The notes beneath the pieces were generated by a model. That model had not been told where the DNA came from and made no database searches. It saw only the letters and a program-made list of their open reading frames with translations. 64,000 bases of DNA, from positions 56,381,201 through 56,445,200 of the forward strand of contig OZ038422.1 in the NCBI GenBank assembly GCA_964036155.1, given 5' to 3'. Origin of the DNA: Diploscapter coronatus (taxonomy: Eukaryota > Nematoda > Chromadorea > Rhabditida > Rhabditidae). Numbering within the stretch: position 1 is the stretch's first letter; each line of letters opens with the position of its first letter. Shown one piece after another: positions 11,151-23,800 of the stretch. A program made the position numbers and the translations under genes.

Positions 11151-13255
11151 TCACTGTCTCTGAAAAATACAAAGTAATAAATTCGACGAGTAAAACGAAA
11201 TAGTACAGAATAATTCGAAGACCGGAAAACGGAACAACTGAGAAGTGCGAAAATAAAGGTGAAAGAGTAATAAGTGAGGAAAAAGAAAAAGAAGCAAAGA
11301 AATAGCGAGAGAAAGTAGAAAGTAGATTGAGCAAATGAAAGCAGTGACTGTGACTCGGATTGTACAGTGTGCAGTGCAGTGCTCCGCCCTCACGGCCCCA
11401 GGCCCATGATTCCTGTCTCTGCCTGACTCTATGACTCTGTCGCCTCTATCCAAAGCCACGCGCACCTTGCAGCTTAACAACACAGCCTCATTCCTGTTAG
11501 CTTTTCCCCCTGCCTCTCTCTCTCTCTCTCTCGAAACGCTCTGCCCTCAGGCAAACTTGCCCATTCTCCTCCTTCCTGCCTAATACTCCCTCAGCTAGGT
11601 GATTAGTCCTTGATTCCGCCGCGGCACCGTCGCAGTCGTCTGCTGCCGCACACAATGCACAGCGAGAATCGACCACTCGATCTCGGCTGCGACCGTATTC
11701 GGAATTATGAGACTCCTTCTTCCAAACACCAGCAACTTTTAGGGCATATATGCAAATTAACGAAATTCAATTTCGCAACAAGGTTTTCGAACAGTGTTTA
11801 TTCTGGTATGAATTGTTACTATGAGAGATGGGAGAAGACAAATCTAATGATTTTATAAAAGCAATTTTGGATATTTGACAGTATTTTATATCATTTTTTT
11901 TTTCAATAAAATGTTAAAGAAAGTGAATGTAGATTTAAAAACCATCAGATACACCATTTTGACCTAAAATATTTCATCATTTAATTCTATTTACACACAT
12001 ACCAGATCAAATTAGCTCTCTCGAACGGTGTTTTCTAGGGATATCAGACTTGGTCATTTCAAATTGAAAAATTAGACTTTTTAGTCAATAATCGAATAGA
12101 TCTTTTCGACAATTGCGATAAAGTCAACTTGATAAGGACAAAATAATTTTACTATATAAAATTTTGTCACTTTTTAGCAATTCTTCTTCTTCTTCAAAAC
12201 TTTGAAATAGAAACGTTTTCACAAAGTGAGCAATGATTGCAGTTCGATTACATCATAATCTGTGTTGACATAGCGAATTTCTATACAGAATTCGTATCTC
12301 CACGCCATCCTCGATCAGTCTCACAATGCATTCACTATCCACCCCAAACTCATTCATTCTTTCAATCGACAAACCGTATTCATTCAAAATTTAATCCATC
12401 GACAAATAAACAAATAAGCGAACGAAATGAAAACATGAGTGACAATCGAGTGAGTTTAATGAGAAAATCGACTAGAACATGGTTGAGTACAAATGAATTC
12501 GAGAATCTCAGCGAAAAGGGAACAATCAATTGAAAAACAACATGAAATCGATTAAAAATAAACTAATAGAGGATAAATCTGATTTCCCCATTTCATAGTC
12601 AGCTATAGAATGGAGATGAAAATGCTTGAAGGGATGGGATCAGCAAAACAAACAATGGCTAGACAAATCGAGAGTCGCGCGTCCTGTTCAGCTTGTTCAA
12701 CGCTAAAAATCACTTGTTATAATTTGGAGAGTGGCCATTCAAAGAAGGACCACGTAAAAAGCAGTCATGAGTGGATTCGAGGACAGAATTAGAGGAAATC
12801 GTATTTGAAGCAATGAAAATCTCATGAAATTAAAATGTACCCATTTTAGTGCAAATTATAAAATACATGATCTACGAAATGCTAAGACTACAAGGATACT
12901 GATTCTATACAATTGAACTATAGTGAGTTGCCAAATGATAATGGCAGCTGAGTACAGTAGAAAAACTAACCATAATGAAAAAACGTCAGTTAATTGTTAT
13001 TGAATCGCAAAGTATTTTCAAAATTTTCGTATAAGTTTGCATAACTTTGACAGAAATTTACCCCTATTTCATTGTTTTAGATTCTATGCGATTCAATCAA
13101 AATATATCATATTGAGCAAAGATAAAGATATAAAACTTACGCTAGAAAGTGAAAACTATTGTAGAAAAAGTGAGGTAAATTTGAGCAGTACGATAAATAC
13201 GAGTTTTCATAGCGAAACGCTAAATTGGGATCGAAGTGAAGTGACGTGGAAATGT
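11151..13255. other. intergenic region with pyrimidine microsatellite
   Basis: Separates two minus-strand genes: the cysteine-rich membrane gene (start 11150) and the ABHD14 gene (stop 13256). 11380-11700 is unusually GC-rich for the window and contains a (CT)n run; the rest is AT-rich. Open frames at 11151-11483, 12237-12533 and 13037-13282 have no domain support. It presumably holds the promoter of the 8.1-11.2 kb gene. Confidence 0.5.
11514..11532. repeat. (CT)n microsatellite
   Basis: About nine uninterrupted CT units within a longer pyrimidine-rich stretch, upstream of the cysteine-rich membrane-protein gene. On that gene's own strand it reads as (GA)n, a motif often found near animal promoters; a role here is only inference. 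Confidence 0.9.
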
Positions 13256-15026
13256 TCAAAACGAGTGATAATTCCTGATTAATTCGAAAAAGTTCATGGC
13301 AACTTGCTCGAAGAGTGTTGGATTGTGCAGATAGACGGCGTGACCTGCATTCGATATTTTGTGGAGTCGAACGAAGGGCAGATTCTTCAAGTTGGCCGCC
13401 GACGTCGGGCCCAATGAAGTGTCTCTATCGCCTAATTTTTAACTAGTATTTTTGATAAACTAATATGACGTTATACCCCATAATAGCAGAACTGGAGTCC
13501 GACATGAGGATGGCTGAGGAATTTCGTGAGTATTGGAAGGCGCAACAGCGACAACACAGAGAAGTCGATCACTGCTCAGCAATGGTAGAACGTATTGCGC
13601 TGACATCGAGCAACATACGACCAAAACCTAAATTATGTTTGTTAATTCACATTTCATCGCTTATCTTCTTGCCTGTTTCAAATCCAAATGCTCGATTAGG
13701 TTCAGCAGAAACGCAGGCTTTTCGCTCTGATTCAAGGCCGGGCCGCGCGTCTAAAAGAAGGACAAATCAGTAACGATCCAATCCAATGAAGCGATGCAAT
13801 AAGGATAAAAACAGAACAAAGAAATGGAAAGTGGAATAAGGAGGATACCTGGCCTGACCCGGGGAGATCGATTGCTATTGAACGATAGCCATTCGCTGCG
13901 AAATTCCTGCAAATAATTTCATTTAAAAAAAAAAACCCCCCGACTTCACAATATTCATGTGAACAAGTAAAACTTCATAAAATAATTAGCAATTTAGATT
14001 TCTCGCAGTTTATAAACTGTATCAAGTTTGAAAGTTTCAGCGAAATTGAAGAACAAACTTTCTTCTGAAGCAGCATATGTTACAAAATTTTGGTATTAGT
14101 GATACTGAAATTCGAAAAATCGAATATTGAGGAAAGAAAGTAAATTTATAGAATGATGTGTTTTATGTAGCTATTTGATTATCTAATGATAATTTTTCGA
14201 CATATGTTGTCATGCAAATTTATTCTGAAATTGACGAAATGTTTCGCAAGAAATTTTTATCGATTCAATATTTCGAAAATATTTATGACCGTCACTAATT
14301 TTCACCTTTTCGCATTATTAGACTGTTTAAACATTTTTAGTTTGATAAATATTCATATTTAGCATTATGTTGGTTTGCTTACCTGAGTGTATCATGCTCT
14401 AGCCATGTTGAGCTGGAATACGATTGTCCATGCAGAAATAGTACTACTGCTTTGGCATAATGCGCATTAGGAGGGTGTGCTTCTCGCAAAAATACCGAAT
14501 GTGGCTAAAATTGTTATTTTTCACCTACTTTTTCATAATATGAATTTTTGGTGCTAAAATATCAAACAGTTCCTTACGCATTATTTTGCACTTCTGTTCT
14601 GTTATTTCTACTCTAAAATAGCGGCTAATATAAGAGGAAAATCGAGAATCAGAAAGGAAAAAGGAAAGACAAAGACAAAAGAAGAGATGAGAGACGAGAA
14701 GAGAGGCCCGTGGGAGGCATTTGCTGCAGACAAAAACGAGAGGGAAGGAGAAAGCAAAACAAATGGTTCGAAATCTGAATCAGACTGGGTGGCGCTGCTA
14801 GTTCTGATGATTTGTTGCTATAGTAAATTAGTGGCTAGTCACATTAGGAACCGTATTGTTTTGGTTGGAAGCATAATTTATAGTCGTTATGCGAATGTAA
14901 AGAATCACTAACCCCGACATCGAGTCTGCCTTCTGTCAGCTGCACAAAGGCAGCCAATTTTCGCGTGTTTTCAGGAATCGGTCGACTAAGATCGGCCCTT
15001 TCAAGTAGCGAAGCTGTCTGCACCAT
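13256..15026 (-). CDS. ABHD14: ABHD14-type alpha/beta hydrolase (232 aa, 6 exons)
   Basis: A complete small serine hydrolase of the ABHD14 (CCG1-interacting-factor-B) family. Exons: 14913-15026, 14383-14504, 13849-13906, 13673-13750, 13477-13627, 13256-13431. Landmarks in order: oxyanion-hole strand VVLFLHGQSYSSSTW (about 56-70), IAIDLPGSGQ, nucleophile elbow VLVVCCSMSAQY (Ser of SMSA), GDRDTSLGPTS with the acid Asp, and ISNAGHAVYL with the catalytic His. The triad is therefore complete. Vertebrate ABHD14 has SLSG at the elbow; here Gly is Ala. Length fits (human ABHD14B is 210 aa). The intron at 13628-13672 has a GC donor (CAG|gcaaga) and an ordinary AG acceptor; splicing it keeps the conserved frame. 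ABHD14B is described as a protein lysine deacetylase; substrate here unknown. Cytosolic: no signal or helix seen. Confidence 0.88.
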
Positions 15027-17870
15027 TATTGGGCATTAAATTGAGAAGATAAACCAATATGTGCTACTGAAATGAGTAAATAAAGTAATGATAAACTGAT
15101 AAAGATCAAAGGCATGCCGAAATATATAAATTGGTGTACATATATTATGAATATGATAAAGGTTGAGGTTGAAAACCGATAAATTATAATAAAAAATCGA
15201 ATTATTTCTAAATAATGTGTTCCTTTAGATTAAAATTGAACAAAATGAATATATTATTAGCCAAATGGGCCAGCCAAAATAAATCGACTAAATTAAGGCA
15301 ACATTGTCTGATGGCCGGAGAGAAAATGAAATTTGAAGGAAACAAAGATAAGCCTGCGGAAATCCTTTCATTCGAATGGCCGAAACGAAGGGATGAAAGG
15401 GGGAATGGAGAAGGAGGAGAAGAGGAACCGGAAACTAGCATGGAGAACGGAAAGGGAGTCAGGGGCAGAAGATAAATAGTCCAAATTAAGGAGAGGATGA
15501 TACAATGAAAACATCTGATAAATCGTACCGATGCAGATTCAAAGTCAAACACATTTGAAATGAGAGTGAAAACTCTGGGCATAAAAAAGGACAACTGAAG
15601 AGAGGGACTAGAGAAGACAAAGGGAATTGGGGAGGGACGAGAGAGGGAGACAGATGGATTGGGATTGACAAAATGAAATATGACATGACCGACAGCACAG
15701 CCTGCAGAACAGAAGATAGCTGAAATGCTGCTGGATGCTGGGTGAGAATGCAAAATGCGAAATGCAGCCATAGGCTGGATGCGGTTCACACCTTCCTCTA
15801 TTCCCTCATTCAGTCATTGATGGATCGAATCGATTCGAATTTCGAAATGTGGAGAGACAATATATGAATATTCTCACAAACAATGGAAAATTTAATAGGA
15901 TTAAGTATTTTGAGATCGATCCGAAGGATTACAAGAAGAAAGGAGAATTAAAATGCAAATCGAAGAAAGGGAAACGAAGAAAAAGGACAGAAGCAAGGGA
16001 AAGTGAAGGAGGGAGGGAGACAGTGATAAGGCACGTGCAGAAAGACAGACAGAGAATCAAGCAAATGGAAGCTGAAACTGAAACTGCTGCAGGCAAAAAG
16101 GTGATAACATCGAAATCAATTGATAATGACTAAGAAATGACTGCAGCAGAGGTTGGGAAATTTTTGAGATGAGTCTATCATCTTAATGAAAATATCAAAA
16201 TTTTCCTATGTTTTTCATTTTTTAACTCATTTTTTTGTTAGTAAAAATATTCTTACTTGAAAAACGGTCTACAAACAGTGTAAAGACTAACTTGTTTTTT
16301 TCGTGCTTAAGACGAAGAAAAATCTACAAAGAATATTTGCCTAAAATAAATAATTCCGGTATCTAATTTCTGAATACACTCAGTAGATGTTACCATTCAA
16401 AGTTACTGTTCTGCCATAGAAAGACAAAAATAGTCAAAGCAGTAGAAGTAATAATGAAAATACACTCAATTCTCTCACATGTCCACTCTTGACCAGGTAG
16501 AATTGAATGCATTTGCATTAGATTAGATTGCTAGAGGAAATGAGAGATTTTGGAGAAACTGCAAGGGAAGAGGAGACAGAGAAAGGGAACCCGCACAAAT
16601 ATTATGCAAATATAAACTTGAGCCGTTGCTATAAAGTGAGTCAATGAGAAGAAAGCAGGGGGGAAGGATGTAGAGACAGGAAGAGCGATGCGAGTAAACA
16701 TATTGTATATTGCAAGCTGTTGTATCTCGAGTGATAGAGGTGCTAGATGATAGATTGAAGCATGCCTGACATGAAGTGTGAAGAAAGCGAATTATATTAT
16801 TGCTGCAATGGTTAGATATCAATTACGCTAACCTGATTTGTTTTTTCGTACGATATGGAAGTCAGATTAATTTTGGCAGTGTTGTATAATAATTGGATGA
16901 AGATCTAATCTAATGTCAAGTATTTTGAGGTGTGAAACTTTCAGAGTTTTTAGAGAAGGTGTTGAGATATCTGAAAGAACGATTTGAATATTTAGATGTT
17001 CGAATAAAGTTGAAAAGAATAAATTAGGGATCAATCGATGCGATTATTCCAAAGAGCAGTAAGGAGAAAGGAAGCAGACAGGGGACAGGAGAGAGTAGTA
17101 AATGAGCCATTTGAATGCAATTGAGGCGGGTTGAGGAATGCAAAAGAGAAGAGGCGAAGAATAGGGAAGGGGAGGGAACGCTAAACGACATAAAAACGGC
17201 AAATGGGAACGAAACAACCATAACGGGCGGGGAAAGGGAAAAGGGAAGGGAGGAGAGGAGGGAAGAGAATGCAGAACACATCACATCACCATATGCAGGA
17301 GGAGAGGCAATTTAATCATGGCGAATAATATCAATCCAGTTAAATATTCAATAGCATTTATTCGATTGAACAACAATAAACTCGAAAACTAAAGAGAGAT
17401 AGAGAAAAAGAAAGAGAATGATAAAGAAGAGGCGTTGAGCAGACAGGCACAGGGCTTTGGAAGAACTGCAGCTAAAACTGAATCGGATTCCTAATACGAA
17501 AATATGACACCAATTCGTTTACCCATAATATTCGTTGGAACGCACCCATTTCCATTTGAAAGTAACAACAACAAACAACAATTAGAAAGAAAAGAGAATA
17601 AAATCTAGATAAAGATAGGTTAACAGCTACAATAATAAAAAGATAATACCAGTGAAAAAGATATGTTATAGAGAAGATAAAGATCAACATATTCGACGCA
17701 TTGAAATATATTGAAAATAGACAAACAAAATAAGGAGAAATATTGGGATTGAATGAGTGGGAAATTCGATTTTAACGAATTTTCGAATCGGGGTTTCCCC
17801 ATTCATTCTAGTAGTAGAAGTGGCGTTTTGATAGATTGGCGACGACTGACCTATCCAATTATTGGGTTGT
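15027..17870. other. purine-rich intergenic region
   Basis: Gap between the ABHD14 start (15026, minus) and the stop of the large coiled-coil gene (17871, minus). Long stretches (15360-15680, 15950-16110, 17020-17320) are almost pure A/G on the plus strand. They create long open frames (for example 193 codons at 15208-15789, minus) that translate as Ser/Pro/Phe-rich low complexity and have no family resemblance. I call no gene here. Confidence 0.6.
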
Positions 17871-20800
17871 TCACATGAGCCTCCTGTTGGAAGAGCCCCG
17901 TTTTTTGGTTGGAGTCGAGGAGGAGAGCTTGGCAGCGTTCTTCTGGTCGATTCTGGCAGCGGCTGCGGCTACAGAGGGAGTCATCGCGGGTTGCGGAGGA
18001 CTATCAGCTTTGCCCCTTTTCTTGCCCTGCTTCGTCTGCGCGGATTCCTCGGCCTCGCCAACCTTGTCAGTCGCCATTTCCAGATCCTCGTTTGTACACT
18101 CCTGAAAATAATCGTTCCTGTAATAGAATACTAAAAGATCAAGTGTTATGTTGCATTCAAGTCGTTCCGATTTAGATACGAGTGGAGCGAATCGTCTCAT
18201 GAATGAACGAACCTGGATGACCGCTCTGATTTGCTGCAGACCCTCGCGCAGCAAATCTGCCTGCTCGATCGACTTCTCCTGGTCTTCTGCACGCAGTTTG
18301 TAGCCCAGAATTAGCACCTGAATCAAGCCGTTTGTTCATTGATAGAGAAATAATTGAACGGATAAATGAGGGCTATAGTGCATCTTTTCATCCTTATAAC
18401 TAGGTTAGGCTAACGTATATGATCAGCTAGGGTCGAAAGTCCAAATAGCCTACTCGCTGAACTAATCACAAAAGAACAACATATTTTCTACCGAACCCTA
18501 AGGTCCCAAGCAGATATGCCGAATTGATGTTTCGAATCAAATTTTTGTACAAAAAAATCGCTGATCGTAAAAATACAAAAAGTCGTCACCCAAAATGAAG
18601 ACGTTTTCGCAAACGAATATTGTCTGTGAGTGGTTGTGTATGGCTATTTTACGTCTATTTTTTCTTTACATAAAGCCATTATCAGGTTTATCATCGATAA
18701 AGTTTTTAGACATTCGGGGTTTAAAGGGTACTTCTTTCCCAAACTTTTGATTTCCAACTACTACAAACATATTTCTGCAAGGGGACTCTACCTAACCCTC
18801 TACAAGAACGCCGTGATAAAGTAACAGAGGACGAGTTTTAGAAGAAAAAAAAACAGATGAATACCAACCTTCTGGAGGTGTTCCTGCAGCCAGGCGGAGA
18901 CTGCCAGCTTCAAGTTCGGCTCCTTCATTAGTTCGCCAGTCAGAGTCTTGAATGTATGTACACAGCCCTGAATTTTAAGACATTATTGCAATCTAGAATT
19001 TTCAGTTTTCACATTTGGAATGCAACTGACTAATATTTTACAAGAAAACTGATTGAAATGAATTTCTCGCTGGACTCGAGAAAATTTCGGAATGATATTT
19101 TAGTAGCCTTTCTGAATATTACTTTCCCTTAAAATGAAAGGCAAAAGAATTACCCAGAATCTGAGGAATTCATCCTCCGTGAAGACGCGAGGCGGCCTCT
19201 GCGGATCCATGAAGTCGTCGATTTTGTTGAACAGCGACAGATTCGCTTTGTCTGGCAATTCTGCAAATCGTCAAATTAGATTTTTAAAGAAAAGAAGAAC
19301 AATTTCATATTATGTTTCAGAGAAATCAATTTTAAAAATGAAAAATTTACTCGCACGAAAGAGCAAGTTTAGCATTACATAGAGTGTGAAATCTGCTCTT
19401 GCAAAATTTTATTTCAAATGTTCTTCTTCAAACACCATTTTCTGATAAAATATGTAATATCTACCATTTTTTCCCTGGGTCCCCTCGATGACGTTCTGGA
19501 TGAATTCGTAAGCGTATTTGACGAGTCCGTCCAGGAATCGAGTCGTGTCCTTCCACTCGACTGCCTCAGACAGAAACGCGCACTTCCACAGCAGGAACCA
19601 CGCGTGCACATACATTTTACCCTGAATTAACAAATTGTCAAAGGTCATCGAAATTTGACTAACGAAAACAAATCTATTTCTAAAATAAGTTTACTCGAAA
19701 ATAATCAATTATTCAATTGAACGTTGCATTAAATTCTTTAGAAAGTGTCTTCGAAATAATCATTTTGCGAGGAATAAAAATGAAAAATAAAACGACATTT
19801 TACCTCGAATTCGTTCTTGTCCTTCTGCGAAATGCTGAACGCCTTTTCGCTGACGAACTTGTCGATTCCTTCGAGCAGAGGGTTGTAGTCAGGACTGGAG
19901 GAAGGAACGAGTTTGGCCAGGATTGTGGGCAGGTCGCTCGAGGAAGGCGTCGTAGAGAAGAAGTTGCCATAGATCCAGTCGTAGATGCGCACAGAGACGT
20001 CCTCAAATAGGAAAAGCACGAATGAGATAGACGGGAATTTGTATATGAAGAACATGGCGAACTGACATTCCAACATTTCTCACGATTCTCCCTACTTTCA
20101 TAATCGCATTTTTCTATCATGGTGCACGAATTATCGATTTGATAATTTGACAATTTGCAAAGTTGGAAAACCTCGAGAAATTGAAATCAAAATCGGAATA
20201 GAAGTTCATGTATTGTGAGTGATCGATTACTTGAGACTAGATAAAAGAGCGTCCTTCTTTTCAAATACGAGTATTGTAATGGCTTACAGATCTGCTTCGG
20301 AGCAGCAGCATGACTTGCGAGAGATAGACGTCCTGCTCGATCAGCTGAATGACCTGCTGGAACACGTCCTTGTCTGTCGTCATCATGAAGCACATGTAAC
20401 GAAAGATGAACGCCTTAAATTGAAAGTTGAATTAGTTTCTCTTGACTTTTTTTCTAATCATGAATCTCTACAACAAGGTAATGAAATAAAATTTTTAAGA
20501 GAATGTTATTTCATGGAAAAGCTTCAAAAGTAGATGGCTTTATTCTGGATAAAACAAACTTTCTGCTAATTCAATTGAAAACCCTTCTTATCCAAATAAA
20601 TGAGAAAAGAATTACATACCCTGTCACTGTTGACAATGCAGAGGACGAGCCCTTTGAGAATGGCGGGCGGCAGACAGCCATCCACGATCTCTCCATCTAC
20701 CTGAAACACGAGCATGATCATGCAGAATGAATGCAATGGAACGTACCGAATTCCTGAGCGCGAAAGTCAGCATTCTGCTGTAAGTGGCTCCCTGTGCCTG

Positions 20801-23800
20801 ACTGACATTCCACTGTGATTGGCGCTGCCACTTCACCGCCAGCTGCCTGAAACACAAATCACAATCAGTCAAATAGTTTCGAGAGGTCATTGAATTGGAC
20901 ATTTCAAACTTTGAAAGTAAGAAATTTAGAAAGAAGAAAAATCACTTTTCTATCGGGCAGTCCTTTTCCCACCCGAGTTTTTTCGGCTATACCTCTATTT
21001 TTCGCATAATTTTTGATAATCGTTTCTATTCGATTTTCACCAGGAAACTAGATCCATACCTCGCGAATTCCTCCCAGACGTGATATCGTCTTTCAGCAGC
21101 CAGACTATCGACGAGGGCGATGAGTGCATCGGTGTCCTTCTGATGGAGTGGGTAGGGGATTGCACCCTTCCTGTTGTAGTAGCTCGCTAGAACGGGCCAG
21201 GGATCCGTGCTCTCCATCGAAATGAGTCTCTGAAACAAAATTTTACGCTTCCGAGAAAGAAGAGCGATTATGGAAATGTGCTTCATCTTTCCAGAAAGTA
21301 TAGAGGATATCATTAAAAAGATTTCTAGATAATTCTGTTTGTGGTAACCCTAACATCTTCTTAACTGAAAATTTGGAAATTATATGATATTCTGTTATCA
21401 ACAATGTCATGAAAGATTCTTTCCTGCAGTAAAAGATTAAAATATCAAACAAATCCTTCAGCTAATAATTATGGAAAAGTGACTCACCTCGACAAGAACC
21501 TTTCCGAAATTGACTGGATCGATCTTGCCAATAGCCTTGAACTGGTCGTGAGTGAGCAAATTCTGCAACTCCGCGAACGTTTTGCCGATCTCGAGTACAT
21601 TCGCCAGCAACGTCACTCCATCGCCTGTCTGACTCGACGATGCGCCTAGCAATGGCGTCTTCTGCAAACTCAACTAATTCATTTTGGAATGAATGCCATG
21701 CCAGACTTGCAACTTTTTTCTACAAATTTTTCCAACTGAAGCCGAACGACATCATGACATAAAACAGGGCATAATAGTGCCAGAGATGATGTCTTATCCT
21801 ACCACGTCCTACCCTATTTCGTTTATGTTTCGTATCATGATGACATGTCGGTTTCCAAATAGCCGATATTACCCATTTAAAAGGTCATCAGGTCTTTGAA
21901 ATTAAAGACTTGCATGAATTAAGAAATATTGAACTTTTTCAAATCCGATATTATCTTTTCTATAAAACGAACTCAAAGACGTACATGAGTGACTCTGTTG
22001 AGTCGAGTGGCTGCATTCTGCTCGACCATGTCGAAGCTCATCGCGTTCTTCTTCGTGCCGCGAGTGGATTTGCGAGTCGGCTGTGCTCTAGTCTTCGGGT
22101 TAGGAGGAGGAGGAGGAGCTGCAGTGATGGACTGGACAGTCCTCTTGGCACGAGACGATGCAACGGTCCTCTTGCCGACAGGGGAAATGGGCGTGCTGAC
22201 GGGAGTGGTGTCCACAGACATCGGCACATCGTCGGGAGGAGGGGCGGGGATGTCGATGACTGCATCGGGAATGGCTGCCTCTGCGGCTTCGGACGACCCG
22301 GGAGTGGCGACGTCGGAAACAGTTCTCTGCAAAATAGCATATATTAGGACGCCTCTAGCAGGTCGTCATTTTATTAGGGCCATTTTTCGGACGAAAATTT
22401 TCTTTCTAAATGGCATATATTCTAAGATTATCTTTAGAAGTGATGTGGTACTTGCTTCATACCAGAATCCTCCTATATAAGCAGAAAGATAGGATAGGAT
22501 TAGCTAGGGTAAAATTGGGTAGGCTTTGGCTTGTAAACATAAGTTACAGGAAGAAAGTGAAAATAAATCTCAAAGAAAAGTTTCCTCTCGGCTGAAAGAA
22601 CGCGAGAAAGATTTCCTTCGACTTTTCATCGGAGCTCCTCCGTGGAAAGCATAAGAACTAGGGGAACTCGACTTCTCCGATTTTCCCAGCAGAAGGATTT
22701 CTGGGAAAGGCAGGAATAAACTTTTCACTCGTTTTCCATGCCGTAGGAGCCTTTCTCTAACTACTTAGGAACGACTAATTCATTGTTTGAAATTCAAATT
22801 ACAATCTAACTCTAATATTCTAATTAAATTGTTATGATGCACGTGGTGAATTACCCGCGATCTTCTCGGAGATGCAATAGGCTCTGGGGCAGTCTTCTTG
22901 GCCCTGGGCGAGACAACGACAGCAGTGTCTTGAATGGGCTTCTTGGTCACTCTGCAATCAAAGTCATAATCGTTTTAAACCTGGAATACATTTTAGCTCG
23001 AGCCTCTATGCTAACGAGGCTAACATTTTAAAATCAGATTTAACTTCAACATGTGAATAAAAGATGAGACAAAATAGAAATCAAATTCACTTTTTGAAAA
23101 AAAAACGGCGTTTCTGTCAGAAATATAACGCTATTTTTAAAGTAAATTTAAAATCGATTTTTTAATTTTAAAATCATCCCGTTCCTGATATGGGTTAAAT
23201 AAGAGTTGAATTTGATACCTGGGCGATGCGACAGCTTCAGGAAGAGCCTTCTTCGCGACTGGAGATGTAGTAGTTTCTTCTGCAGTAGATTTTCTGGTCC
23301 TGGAGATGGAACGTCGTTCCGGAATGTCCTCCTTGGCGGCAGGCGATGCAGCTCGAGTAGTCTTCCTGGCTCTGGACTGGGCAGCTTGCTGCTCAGATTC
23401 GGGCGCATTCTTCTTGGCTTTGGGCGAGGAGGGAATGACTGCAGGTAGATTGGTCCTTCTCGCGCCCGAAGCAGCGCTGGCTCTTGTAGTTCTTCTGGAG
23501 GAAGCGAGATCTGCAGGGGCAAGAGTGGGGGGAGCTGCCTTGGTTGCGATGGGAGAGGAGACGGCCGAGACGAGCGGCTTGTCCCTCTTGCTTGCAGTGG
23601 GAGTGGAGGGAGTGACCGTCTTAGGAAGGGTCTGATTGGGCTGTTCGTCTTGCAGAGGAGGCGCAGAGGGAATGTCGCAAATGTCGTAAGTGGAGGACAA
23701 AGAATGAGAAGGATGGGGCGGCGAGAGGGGAATGGAAAGCTGGGAAGTGGAGGGACGGGGCAGAGACTGGTTGCTGTGCGAGGGCAGAGTGAGGGAGTCC

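Noticed and set aside
15208..15789. 193-codon minus-strand open frame
   Set aside because: It follows a polypurine tract; the translation is Ser/Pro/Phe low complexity with no splice or domain support.
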